Of a stretch of 64,000 nucleotides of DNA, positions 33,493 to 44,729 are shown piece after piece. The notes below the pieces were generated by a model. That model was given only the letters and a program-made list of their open reading frames with translations, searched no databases and had not been told where the DNA came from. Made by a program: the position numbers and the translations under genes. Position 1 is the stretch's first letter. Each line of letters opens with the position of its first letter. Origin of the DNA: Telmatactis stephensoni. Lineage: Eukaryota; Cnidaria; Anthozoa; Actiniaria; Isophelliidae. The stretch is from contig JALIZF010001883.1 in NCBI GenBank assembly GCA_029948255.1, forward strand, positions 930,001 through 994,000, in the 5' to 3' direction.

Positions 33493-35123
33493 ATGGATCC
33501 ACCGATAAATTGTACATTTTTCTCGGAAAAATCGTCGTGTGGCTCTGTTGGACTAGGGTCAACAATTGTGCCATTGAATTCGTGTATTGGAGATGTTGAC
33601 TCTCATCTTGTCACGCTTGGCATAGGTCACAAGCGTGGAAAAACCGCCGGTGATAAGTTAAGCGAGTTCCAGCTAATTTTAAATCGCGCTGGAAAACCTT
33701 TTGATGATCAAGATATATTGACCATGACTGTGTGTCCAAAACACATTACTGTCTATCAAACTACATTACTGTCTATCGCTGAGCGGCTCGCGCTTCGCGC
33801 TCGCAAATTAAAATGTATAATATTACCAAATCCGAAACTAGTTATATATGCTAACTACTCATTTACTGAATCAGAAATGTAGTACTTTTGAGTTACTTTC
33901 ATGCCTTACTTTGACGAGCGGCTCGCGCTTCGCGCTCACATAATGTCGTTATTGTAAATGCTTTCTGAAAATGTTCTGCTTGCTATCAGAAGAGCAAGAG
34001 CTTTATTCTTTACAGAAAATTGATCCACCCTGATTCCGAAACGAATCCCCATTCAGAATGCAGCCTACGGGCCTGTAAACGATCATGAAAAACGAAATAA
34101 TCTGACATTAAAGTACATGGATTGCCAACATTTATACAACTGCAACAAACTTTTGATATCCTTTTAGGGACCATTCATTTTTTATCAGGGAGGGAAGGAA
34201 GCGGTGGAATTTTTTTGGGGGGAGAGGGGGAGTCATTAAAAAAAATCAGGCTTATAGAGGGGGGGCTAGTTTTTCTTGTATGGACTCCTGCTGGAATTCC
34301 ACCGCCCCCCCCCCCTGATAAAAAATGAACGGTCCCTAATTACACTCCTTTAAACAGCAATATGTTCAAGTTGTCGAGCGTGGCACTATAAAGCATTGAA
34401 AGATAAAAACACTCAAGAGGAAGAACAGGTTAGTTAGTCTTTTGATATCGACACTAGTACTGTCTACACCGCGCAAAAACCGCGTATTGTGCGCAAATAT
34501 ACTTATGGGTTCCCTGTGGTGATGAATAAAAATAATAAAAATTTCACGTAGTTTACCAAATCCTCAAAATACTCTAGCTTCTTTTATGTCTATTTTTTCA
34601 ATTTTACTTCTCTAACTCATTAACGCACAGCTTTGACTTCAGCCTTTTGCACGTATTAATTAATAATAAAATATGTTAGCAAAAATGTTGTAACGCTTTA
34701 AGGTACCCTAAGGAAGCCAGGTGCAGCATTAACACTAAGATATTGATGAAATATGTTGTCTAATGTTGTGTGATACAGGGTATTGGTGAAGAGGAAGATG
34801 CGTCTTTTGGAAGAAACGAGAGTGAGATCCTTTTTACTGTTTCTATGGATGAAGAGCCAGGCCCTAGTCGATTACAAGAAGAATCTAGTGATGCACAGAC
34901 AACATCCTCCCAGTCTTCGCAATTTTCAGTTCCTGAGGAAGAAATAAGTATCTGGCTAGACGAAAAAGAAATTCAACAACAGAAACGAGAAATACTCAAT
35001 AGCAGCATTAACAGTATAACAGATGGTCGTTATAGCCCAGTGAAGTCTACATTGAATGCCGAATGGGATGACATCTCACAGACACAGCAGCGCTACTACA
35101 TAATCTTGCCCGATGACAGCTGA
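33493..35123 (+). pseudogene. Cys-containing N-terminal fragment of an unrecognised, probably TE-derived protein
   Basis: Starts MDPPINCTFFSEKSSCGSVG and runs with a good frame to VCPKH near 33743. There the similarity-like part stops and a repeat-rich insertion begins (ACATTACTGTCTATC twice, CGGCTCGCGCTTCGCGCTC twice, and the MITE at 34164-34339). The protein seems to resume at ~34364-34429 as CSSCRAWHYKALKDKNTQEE, then an exon 34780-35123 with an acidic, Ser-rich tail (GIGEEEDASFGRNESEI, EEPGPSRLQEESSD) ending at a stop. The CPKH...CSSC pattern recalls the CCCPRH...CVFC N-terminus of the DDE protein at 29722, so the two may share a zinc-binding module. No catalytic domain. Function unknown. 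Confidence 0.5.
34164..34339. repeat. MITE with TTAGGGACC termini
   Basis: TTAGGGACCATTCATTTTTT from 34164 pairs with AAAAAATGAACGGTCCCTAA ending at 34339, with inner GGTGGAATT/AATTCCACC arms and G- and C-runs. Resembles the MITE at 58437-58619 only at the termini. Confidence 0.85.
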
Positions 35124-35942
35124 AGTAAAGAGCAACCAAAATCTTGTTACGTTTCCCACACAAATGGCAGGAAGTCAAGGCAATTTGATCCCATTGAGCT
35201 CTTGTGAATAATCTTTTTGCAAAGGTTTCGATAGTTTAGACAAATATATTCTTCACCGACAAGCTTTCTTGATGACAGGTCAATCGATAAGTGATGTCAA
35301 CAGATAATTGACAGGGATTAAGCCGGAAAAATGTTTTTCGCTTATAACTCGCTATTAAAAATCGCTAGTGAAATATTTTTTTCACTAAATCATTCTATCA
35401 GAAAATGTAAAAATCGACCCTTTTGAGAAACTTTGGGGTACCCTGATACCTTAACATATTAAGTTCTTAATATCATTGTTTTCCTAACGGTTGCCAAAAA
35501 AAAATTAAATGTTTTGAGTGAAAGCCAATTTTGAATGAATGAATTTACATTCCACTTTCTTATATCCACATATTTTATTTGTATTATATGTAAATATATG
35601 AATATAAATTTTCCAATTGAAATGTCTATAATTATCATATACTTAGGCTGGGATGTTTTTTAACCCATTTGCACATCCAAAAAATATACTGTAATCAATA
35701 AATTAATTAAATAAATACATTTCATGTTGAATTGAAACAAAAAACCTGCCATTTTGATTTGATATCAAATCTGCATGGGGCTAATTCCTCAACTAGCTAT
35801 GTCTACTAATGGTGAATACAATGGTCACATATGGAGAGCTAGATCTATCTAAACAGCTTTACCAACCCTGCCTATACTTTAATTATGTTGGGATATGATT
35901 TTTGTTTTGTACGGTTTTTGTTGTTGTTTTGTTTTGTAAAAA
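35124..35942. other. Non-coding region
   Basis: AT-rich; no exon found. Contains TTTGGGGTACCCTGATACCTTAA near 35440 that partly mirrors TTAAGGTACCCTAAGG near 34700, a hint of another inverted pair. Confidence 0.4.
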
Positions 35943-37894
35943 TCACTCAGTCATTTTCAAAAATGGAGGCTGAAAATTTGCAAGATAAGCACATGTTTTA
36001 AACACATATTCAAAATGATGTATTGAAGCCACTTTAACTTCTCTTTCAAGTATGCCAAATGCCTTTATGCGTCCAATAGCTCTTTCAATATGCACGCTTG
36101 CTTTTGAGATTTTCTGACTTGATTCTACTTGCTGTTGGGAAAACTGCGTTTGGAATCTTGGTTTGGAATGTGGGGTAATTATCTTTACTCCGGGGGGTAA
36201 GTCATCTTGAATAGAGTATGCTCTATCCCCCATCACAGCTTCTCCCCTTTTAGTGAGTTCAATAGGTCATCACTTACTCTAGTAATAAACTTGTCAGAAG
36301 CCAGGCCACCAAACATTGATGAAATGAAAGTCACAGCACCACAAGGACTAATACCAACAAGGAACTTGACAGTACTATGATGTTTGTAATTGGAGAAAAG
36401 CTGTTTATGGGCTTTCAGAGAGCTTGGAGTTTCTGCAAAGAGTTCAGTACAGTCAAGAACATTAAAAAACTCATTAATAATTCATAAGGCAAACACAATG
36501 AAAATCGCCACCGTGACGAGTGTCTTTATATCTGATAAAGATTCGGCCTAATTTACATGAACTTTAACCTCGATTTTCTCCAAGATAAATGAAGATATTT
36601 TTGAATTTCTTTTAGAGAACAACTCTAATATGTGTTGGAGTTTTTTAAGCCGTATAAAGAACTCGAGATCGTGTTTTATCGGTATAAAGATCCTCGCCTA
36701 CGGCTCGGATCTTTATATCCGATAAAACACTCTCTCTCGTTCTTTATACTATACATAACCACTTCCGGGAAGTCTTCAAAACATTGTGCTCGAGCTTTAA
36801 CTCTAACATCTGCATTTATTTTGCACAATGCCTCCAGTTCCAGAGCTAGGAAAACCACCCAGGTATTAAAAATAGATTCATAAGTACTTGATTTTAACCC
36901 AAAACGGTGAGCACATTCTTGAGATGGTACACCTAATCGCAATCTGTACAGTACCATAAACAATTCTTCTTGTGTTATTGTTTGCCTGTCTGGACCTGGT
37001 TTGTTAGTGTAGCCTTTATCTTTGAAATTATCAGCACGTTTTCGCTTTTTACCGCCACCGTGATACTGAAGATTCCTACCTTTTGGTTCTAGATAAGTGC
37101 TCAGAGCTAAGAAAGTCTGATAGTTAATAAAACCAGTGTACAGTCTTATAAGGTCATCGTCGTCTTTTATTGATTCGAGTGTCAATAAGGAATGATTGTT
37201 AATCGCTTTATCGTAAGCAGTAGCTTTAGAAAGTGTCTCAAGGTAATGTAAGTAAAAAGGTTGATTGTTCTTCAACTCATTCATAAACTGTTTGCTAGAA
37301 GAGTCGATATTGGAAGAGTAGTAGTCGTGGTCTGAAAGCGACAGGGCTGAAGTAGTTGATGTGACTGAGGACTGCGAAGCTGAGGATTGTACCAGGGTTT
37401 CTCCAGACGTAGTGCCAGTCGCAGTTAAGTCTACATGACATGGTATATCACAGGCAATAGCTGACTTGTTTACTTCTCTTTTGATGGTGCCAACTTGCTC
37501 TCTGTTTCGGCATTTCCAAGTAGATCTTTCCTTTGGAGGTGATACGAACGGTAAAATCGTTGGGAGCTTCGACATCTTCAAATGTGCTCTCGATTTCGCA
37601 CCTGAAGAGATCAATCAACGATAAAAATACATTATTCATTAGATGGTCTACATTGTTCGTAAATCAGGTGAGCTCAAATTACCTGGTGATTCTCCTGGGG
37701 GCCAATGACAGCTGCATATTTTTGAATTTTTGGTCGGAGTCCACGCGACTGTCCTTTTGTTGATTGCAACATCATATCTAAGTAGAGCCTGGTATTTCGA
37801 CAATAAATCTTGAGGTGAACGTGGAAACACATCTAGCTCCTTCATTCCGATCGTGGCCGCATTTCTAAACGCAACACCGATCATTTTCCCCCAT
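35943..37894 (-). pseudogene. THAP-like / DDE_4 transposase, frameshifted and interrupted by a MITE
   Basis: Begins near ATG 37894 with MGENDRCCV and a KCGHDRN-like block in one frame, then changes frame into VFPRSPQDLLSKYQALLRYD ... WTPTKNSKICSCHWPPG, a THAP-type C2CH zinc finger. A second exon (from ~37610) has an acidic/Ser linker, a basic tract, and an HTH (ITQEELFMVLYRLRLGVPS, FGLKSSTYESIFNTWV). The coding frame is cut after EDFPEVV by a MITE (36463-36754). It resumes with LDCTELFAETPSSLKAH (first Asp), HSTVKFLVGISPCGAVTFIS, MFGGLASDKFITR (second Asp), loses one base near an AAAAGGGG run at 36245, then GDRAYSIQDDLPPGVKIITP and SVHIERAIGRIKAFGILERE with the final Glu. These are DDE_Tnp_4 blocks, as in ISL2EU and Harbinger-related elements. 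Confidence 0.75.
36463..36754. repeat. MITE inside the THAP/DDE_4 gene (family c, copy 1)
   Basis: Runs from TTAAAAAACTCATTAATAAT to TCTTTATACTATAC and contains an inner hairpin with GATCCTCGCCTACGGCTCGG. A second copy in the opposite orientation lies at 49689-49936; both share TATAAAGACACTCGTCACGG and the AGATAAATGAAGATATTTTT stretch. It breaks the coding frame between PEVV and VLDCTEL. Confidence 0.82.
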
Positions 37895-38230
37895 ATTTGC
37901 GTAGATAAACAACACATCTCCCGTAGAAAGCGCTTGCCTATTTAAATTTGTTTGTTTACATCCGCATGCAAATTTGTCCCCTGACCTTGTTTTCGCACGT
38001 GGGATCGTAGGGGCTTCTGGGAAACTCCGGGAAGGAGAATTCATGATACTAAAGTACATACATGTATCATATTATATACATACATCCTATACAATGGGGT
38101 TGTAGTTTTGCAGCTAATGTATAAAATTCTTGCCAGAAAATTTAAATGATATATGTAAATTAATTTATTAAATTATGACTAAATTTGTTTAAATAAGCGT
38201 AGTTGCACTGTAAATGGTTCATCAAAAAAG

Positions 38231-39190
38231 ACATTAAGCAACAAGCACTTTCCACTGAATAGAGCCTGGGCCATTCACATAATAGCAAAGAAAGTCTCTC
38301 ATTTCTTCAGCATTCTTTGCATACCTCTCTTTGACTTGTGTCTTCAGTGTCAAGGCTTCCTGGTGGAGAGTAGGCCTGTGAACACCTTGATAACAGCATG
38401 TTATGTAGTGTGCAGCATGCCAGAACGACATTTTCAGGGCTAAGGCACATCATAGTATAGAGGACACATTTTCGCTCACCCTTCTTGCACGAGACAACCT
38501 GTAGTTGAAGATACGTTTCTCGTCTGTGAGTCACCTTTTAGCACATGGTTTCATCAAATGCATGCCTAAGGGAAAGGCCTCATCACAGACAAAAAAGTAA
38601 TCCATGCTGACATCTGTTATGTCTTCAAATGCTGGGTCTGGGTTCTGAGGTAGTGGTCTTGCAGGTGAGAGTTTGATGGTGTTGTCATTAACAGCTTTCC
38701 AGAGGGAGGTTTTACGGAAAACTCCTCCATCACTAATGCTTCCCTGGCAGCCAACATCAACGTATAGGAACTCATAATTGGCACCTACAAATGCAATGAG
38801 CACCACACTGAAGTAGCCTTTATAGTTGTAGTAGGCAGATCCACTTCTTCTGGGACATATTAGCCAGATGTGTTTCCCATCACCAGCCCCTAAGCAATTT
38901 GGAAATTGCCACTTGTCTTGAAATTGTTGGGCAATAACACGCCATTCATTCTCACTCTGGGGACAGGCCATGAATTCATCTTTCAGAACTAAATAGATGG
39001 CTTCACACACTCTTGGTATGATAATACTGAGTGTGCTTGTACTTATTCTGAATTGAAACTCAAGACTTGAGTAGCTCTCACAAGTTGCTAAGAAGGGTCA
39101 CCGCTAGACATTGTCATAGCACAGACAAGTTTTCTCATGACTGTGACTTTCTTTTTTAACATTGGGGTCACTTTTTCAAGCAATTCCTGT
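38231..39190 (-). pseudogene. PIF/Harbinger-like DDE transposase, decayed
   Basis: After an acceptor near 39190 (CAG before GAATTGCTTGAAAAAG) a broken N-terminal region reads SYSSLEFQFRISTSTLSII in one frame. The best part (39010-38531) has WQFPNCLGAGDGKHIWLICP (first Asp), SGSAYYNYKGYFSVVLIAF, YVDVGCQGSISDGGVF (second Asp) and DYFFVCDEAFPLGMHLMKP. Below it the frame shifts twice: IFNYRLSRARRVSENV (with the expected Glu) is out of frame, then CTLHNMLL and AEEMRDFLCYYV in other frames. A dead copy. No TIR or TSA could be defined. It is a different Harbinger family from the one at 55937-60565. Confidence 0.8.
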
Positions 39191-40069
39191 GAGATACCAA
39201 AAAAAAGCAAAATAAATTTTAACGAAGACAACTTTAAAGGTATGAGTTTTGATGGAGGAGTCAAGACAGTTTATTGATGTAACTTTGTATAAGATGTGAT
39301 GTATATACAATTAACAGCTTTTTATATTGTATTCATACTTTTACTAATCTTGTATCAGTGCAGGTGCAATAAGTTTATTTATAATACACAATACAAAATT
39401 ACTCGATTCTGATTGGACGAGAGGAGTACAATTAAATCATTAATTGTGCTCTGTAGAGTACCTATTTTAAAAGTCGCTATGGCAACGACAACGACGCGCA
39501 ATAAACATCGTTCTGCATTGTTATTATAGAACATAAAAAAGTAATTTAACAATTTAACAATAACAATTTTAAACGGAAAACAAGAACACTGGAGAGAAAA
39601 ATACTTCCAAACAACGCCGTGCTGCAAAACTAAGCAAAGGACATCGATTCACGGCTATGCCAGAGTAGAGAAATGGTCATTTGGTCAATCTATTTTACTC
39701 TTTTCCAAAAGAACCTGATAAATCAAGCTCAAGATAATGAAGTTTTGAGCCATTTGAAAGGCCAGGTATGTTTAAACAACGTAAATTTGATCATATTTCT
39801 TTGCCGTGTCTTGGGCTCTTCGCTCATCTTCATTCAATAAACAAACCTGTCAGTAAATAAACTACATGCTTTATTATATAGGAATGTAAAATAACTGTAA
39901 TTCGCTCAGAATACAAATTAATAAAATTAAATAAAATTTTATTTTGTTTTCGGAGTTTCATCCCTCTTTGAAATATTGTCTACTCGTTTAAGTCTGCAAT
40001 TTTTAAATGAAAACATGCTATATGTCAGACATTTGTCTTTCCTCGAAGAAATTTTGTATAGTGTATTAT

Positions 40070-40240
40070 AAATAAAAAATCGCACGATCTTCTCGTACAA
40101 TTCAGAATTAATAGTTACTCGTAATGTTTTGAAAACTCTCAAATAGGACTCGCCTAAGGGCTCGTCCTATTTTGAGATCTTTCAAAACATTTACTCGTAC
40201 CTATTAATTCCGAGTTGTACTCAAGATTGTGCGATTTCCT
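40070..40240. repeat. Foldback with CTCGCCTAAGGGCTCG loop
   Basis: ATCGCACGATCTTCTCGTAC near 40079 pairs with GTACTCAAGATTGTGCGAT near 40215; GTAATGTTTTGAAA pairs with TTTCAAAACATTTAC. The centre resembles the CTCGCCTACGGCTCG centre of the MITEs at 36463 and 48441. It may be one end of a larger non-autonomous element starting near 39378 (ACAATACAAAATTACTCG). Confidence 0.65.
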
Positions 40241-40669
40241 ATACTAATTGGAAAATAATTATGCAAACAACAATATTAATGCAAGCAAAGGACGTCCGCT
40301 GGCAAATGATCCTGTGAATAGATTTTCTTTAAAATTGGCATGGAAGCACTTTTATAATTATGGTATGCTGAATTAAAAAAGCAAATAAAATGGGGGTTCA
40401 TGGGTGATGTCTATAAATTAATTCCTTTAAAGGGGACTACTGGGGGAGGGACAGTGGACAACTGTTAATGCCCCGCCCCCTGAGTAGAGATTTTGATAAC
40501 AAATCATAATTATGGACTGTCTCACTTTAAGGTTGAAGTTTGAAATTGCAAGTGTAACAGAGAGGGAGCCTCCCCCTCAAAAAGACACACACTTTTCCCC
40601 ACATCTCCACGATCTCTGCCACATCCCCTTTCCACTTTCTATGGACTTCCCATTATTTTTATTCATTTT

Positions 40670-41520
40670 GTCTTTTTTATCCCTTGTTTCATATTTTCAT
40701 TCATTCTTTTCATTCATTATTTCACTCATTTATTCCTTCGTCCTTAAAACTAGGATTGACTTGTATTTTTTTATGATATCCCATTATGAATTGAGGTTGA
40801 AACAGTGACAACCAACCCCCAGTAGTGGCCAATAGCGACACACACCCCCCTCCTCCAGCCCCCTCCTCCAATCCCCTGTACTTTATGACTAGTCCCTTAA
40901 CCTTCATACTCACTTTCATTATTCTTTGAATTTTTGATTAATTCTTAAATTCATTTATTCTTTGATTTTTTCCCTTGTTGATTTGTTTCAGCTCATTCAT
41001 TTTTTCCATTTATTCACTTTTTTATTCTTTTTATCGTTCTTTAAATTCATCATTTCATTAATTATATTTTCCTTTATTGGATTCATTTCTTCCTTGATTT
41101 GATTCATTCTTTCTGTTATTTATTGTGACTCAATCTTTGTGATTTTTTCATTCATTGTCTTTTATTCACTGATTTTTCATTCTTTCATTCATTCTTTGAT
41201 TCATCTATTCATTAATTTCCTCTCAGTTACTTTCTCAATCCTTCTTTTAAGCACTTTTTCAATCTTTTATTCATTCTCATTCAATTTCTTTTCTTCAAAT
41301 TTATTGTCATTCCTTCTTTCAATTTATTCATTGATTCAACCATTCCTTCATTAATCAATTATTTGATTCTTTCATGCATTCTTTTGTTTATTCATTGTCA
41401 TTCAATCATTATTTTTTCACTCTTTTGTGATGCCTTTGTTCATTCTCTATAACATTCATTCCTTGATCATTTCATTCATATATTTATTTATTCTTTTTTT
41501 TTTCATACATTTTTTGTAGC
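40670..41520. repeat. TTCATT-rich low-complexity region
   Basis: Degenerate (TTCATTCATT)n with long pyrimidine tracts over ~850 bp. The apparent open frames (for example 40512-40808) are compositional and not genes. Confidence 0.8.
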
Positions 41521-41539
41521 CATGACTTTATTAGTGCAA

Positions 41540-43380
41540 TTATAGTGTTTTTAATGTATAATTCGTAGTACATTTTTGTAAGGTGCTATATTTTTGCCAT
41601 TTTGTTTTTCCCGCCTACGCGTACAATCTGTCCACACTATGGTAGGCTCAGAACGTCCACGATAAAATGAATCTGAATCGGGTGGTTAATCGGGTGGCCA
41701 TTTACACGTACGATTGTTGTTCCGACACACTCCCGGTAATACAATCGGGTCGACAATCGTAGCATGTAAATCAGCCTTGAGAGGTTTTCCCAAACGGAAA
41801 TTTGATAGTGTAATTCTCCGGCTCTGAAGTAACGGGGGTCACAGAAACGAAGTTGATACAGAGAGGCGATTCCCAGAGAACAATCCACCATTTCTGTTGA
41901 AGAGAGAGGGCTAATGAAGGGCAGGCTCCCCTGGGTAATATCACAGAAGGGAACTTTATCAACAGATAGATGTGTAACAGCCTTGAAGATCCTCTCATGA
42001 AATGTACCAATGCTCTAGGAAAACAAAAGCAGAAAAAACCATGAAAGGATATTTGACAAAACAGGGGACCCACCCCTTCATTGACCCAAGCTCCAAACGA
42101 AGTCCAAAATTAGAACTTTAGCTAGCCCCCCAGGTCAATGAAGAAAGTAGGGGGAAAGAGAAACCCCCCAGCAAACTACCCATGTTATGAGATCTTCCCC
42201 ACACTCTTTAGAATAACACCGGCTTCCTTTGCGACCTTTGCTCTTACAAGGAACAAACACTGGAGCTGCCCGTTTTCCAAGCTATCTGCTCTCGCCTGTA
42301 TTTCATCTGCAGCCGTGGTGTATTCATCCGCTTTTCCATGGTTCTCGTTTCAGTTGCATCCTTCAATCGCAAGTATTGTAGCAGCTGTATTGCCTTGTGT
42401 CTATCAATTATTTCTGATGGCCAACTGAAGCGGCCAAGGTGGTAGCAGAACTCTTTGTGGTTTGTAACTGTTCTAAGACCTTGACCTTGTCTTCCAAGGC
42501 CTGAATACGAGTAGCCGTCTACGAAACAATAACGATAATACAGCCCATTTTCAACATTCATAATAAACAGCGACCTCCAACAAAGATTAACAGTTTTTAA
42601 TAAACTAAAGCCAGAATGCTCTTTGCTGTACAACATATGACGTATACCACACACAGACATAAGCAAAAGCACTCTTTGTTTATATAGTATCGTCACTAGT
42701 GGTCTCTAGTATTATGGCTTTAAAAATCACTGTCCATGTGGCACTCCCAGAGTTCCATCTTAATACCCCTTCACCAAAGATAAATAATCTTCTGACGCTT
42801 GCATCACATTCAGTATAACAAATTTTTCCTTTAGTAACGACTATATCCTTACCGGTGGCACTCCAAATGTTAGATAACTTCTGATAAAACCTCATCACCA
42901 GTGGTAACACCCTCGATTTAAAATACTATCCTCACTGGCAGCAATCTCTAAGTTCCATCCTTAAATTCCTTCACCAGTGGTAATACTCTCAGTCCTGACC
43001 AAAACTGATCTAGCAAAGCTGAATTAAGCAACTCATGGCCTGTCATACAACGAAAACTTGCCAAAGTTTTACATTCATCGGCGATATGCATATTACGTTT
43101 GAAAATCGAGTAATCAGGCATAGTTATAATTCGTTTTTGGGGCTGTCACTGATTGTTTTTATCATGGATCTTAAAAGACTGGATAGGAAACTGCGACATC
43201 ACGGGTGCATCCTAGTAGAAATGCATGACGTGCACCTAAAGGATGTGCGGTCGCTACAAACTTGTTTCAATTTATCAAGATTTTTACCTAGATTTTTGTC
43301 GTCGTTTTTCTATGAGCTTTTTCCCCTTTAATTCCTTGGTAGTGTAAAATTTAAAAGTTACCTCCACTTCTTTTCAATCT
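41540..43380. other. Region without a recognised gene
   Basis: Two minus-strand open stretches exist (42244-42696 and 41637-41891), the first with a possible short coiled coil in another frame (TRIQALEDKVKVLEQLQ near 42500). I cannot assign any to a family. They may be remains of the P-element-like gene just to the right. Confidence 0.35.
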
Positions 43381-43382
43381 CC

Positions 43383-43848
43383 TTACTGTCTTGATACCAT
43401 GAGAATTGCTAAATGAAGCACATGCAAAACGTTTTTTGTGAAATTTTTTTGCAAGTGAAGGCACCATATGCACCTCTTGCTCAATTTACCAAAAAAAGTT
43501 TCCAGGGGATCCTGATTGAATTTGGTTGCCACCACATATTCTACCCCTATATCTGAAAGAGCATATTGAACAACTTCAACAAATGACTTTATACAAATCT
43601 GCAGACCTTCCCATGTCTGGTTACTTTTAGGTCCTTTAGTGAAACATCTGTTTGAGCCATAGCCCAATCTTCAAAAAATCATTTTGAAGCCAAAGAAGCC
43701 TTCTATCAACTGGTGAACGATACACACTTTTAAACTCAATTTGGGTCACCACTCTATTGGCTGTTTCCTCTGTTCCAGCCTTCCCCTGTACTGTGATAGC
43801 ATGTGCAACTGTGTTGCTAAAAACCTGAGCTGCTAAATATACCCTCAT
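43383..43848 (-). pseudogene. P-element / THAP9-like transposase fragment
   Basis: Two overlapping frames. The upper (43848-43636) reads VYLAAQVFSNTVAHAITVQG, like the C-terminal insertion domain of P-element-like transposases. The lower (43667-43383) reads CFTKGPKSNQTWEGLQICIK, SFVEVVQYALSDIGVEYVVA and KFNQDPLETFFGKL, the conserved block near the C-terminus of THAP9/P-element transposases, with the QDPLE motif. One frameshift near 43665 separates them. No THAP domain or TIR is visible nearby. Confidence 0.72.
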
Positions 43849-44568
43849 TCATAAATAAAAGTTGACAAATAGATGATCATTAGATTACTTGTTCAAGGTA
43901 TGAAAACCTGATGCATTGGATTCACTTATGTCATTCTCAAATGCATCAATCAACTGTAACCAGGTTATCCACATATTATTTCCGAGTTTCCTTGTCTTAT
44001 TCCTCCATAATCAATGAGACATCCTCCTTCTCTAAACCATCATCATCTATTATAAAGCTATAAGAAGAGAGGACAAGACACTAGCTACTAACAATCTAGA
44101 AAAAGCAAACACTATGAATTGCATGTTTATAAAAATCCCATGAAAATTTCATGAAAATTCCATAAACCCATAGCCATGAATATAGAGATTTCATTTTCAT
44201 GCCCTTTCCAAGACCATGAATTGTCCATGAAATTGCAACAAGTATATGTAATGACCCATGAAATAATGTTGTATTGCCCATTGTGTGAGTTATGGACGTT
44301 GTGTAAACACCAGCAACTAAATAAAGACTTCATTGAGATCTAAACCAGCCATTCTAAAGTGATATAAATATGAAAGCCCCCTGAATTTATGACAGATCAT
44401 TTCTGGGCAAACAATTAAGGCAACATTTTAAATTGTTTTCAGTCTTTTTGTCATCATCAGAACACCTAATCGATGGCATATATTACTTCATGTAAGCTGT
44501 ACAATTTCAAAATGTTCATCTGATTGATCACCATTTCTAAATGTTTTAATGTTTTCTAATACTTAAAA

Positions 44569-44724
44569 CAGTGGCGGATCCAGCATATTTAAAGAGGGGG
44601 TATGTTTTAACGCTTTCTCAACCCAAACTATTGATGAAAAAAGTGTTTATTTGTGAAAAGCTATCACCATTGTCCAAAAGGGAGATCAACCGCATTCAAC
44701 GCACCTCCCTTGGATCCACCCCTG
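44569..44724. repeat. Short hAT-like MITE
   Basis: Ends CAGTGGCGGATCCAGC (44569) and TTGGATCCACCCCTG (ending 44724), inverted repeats of ~15 bp with mismatches, flanked on both sides by TAAAA. The CAGGGGTGGATCCA-type terminus is common in hAT-derived MITEs of animals. Confidence 0.75.
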
Positions 44725-44729
44725 TAAAA

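Noticed and set aside
40512..41354. Hydrophobic-looking plus-strand frames
   Set aside because: Produced by TTCATT-rich low-complexity sequence.
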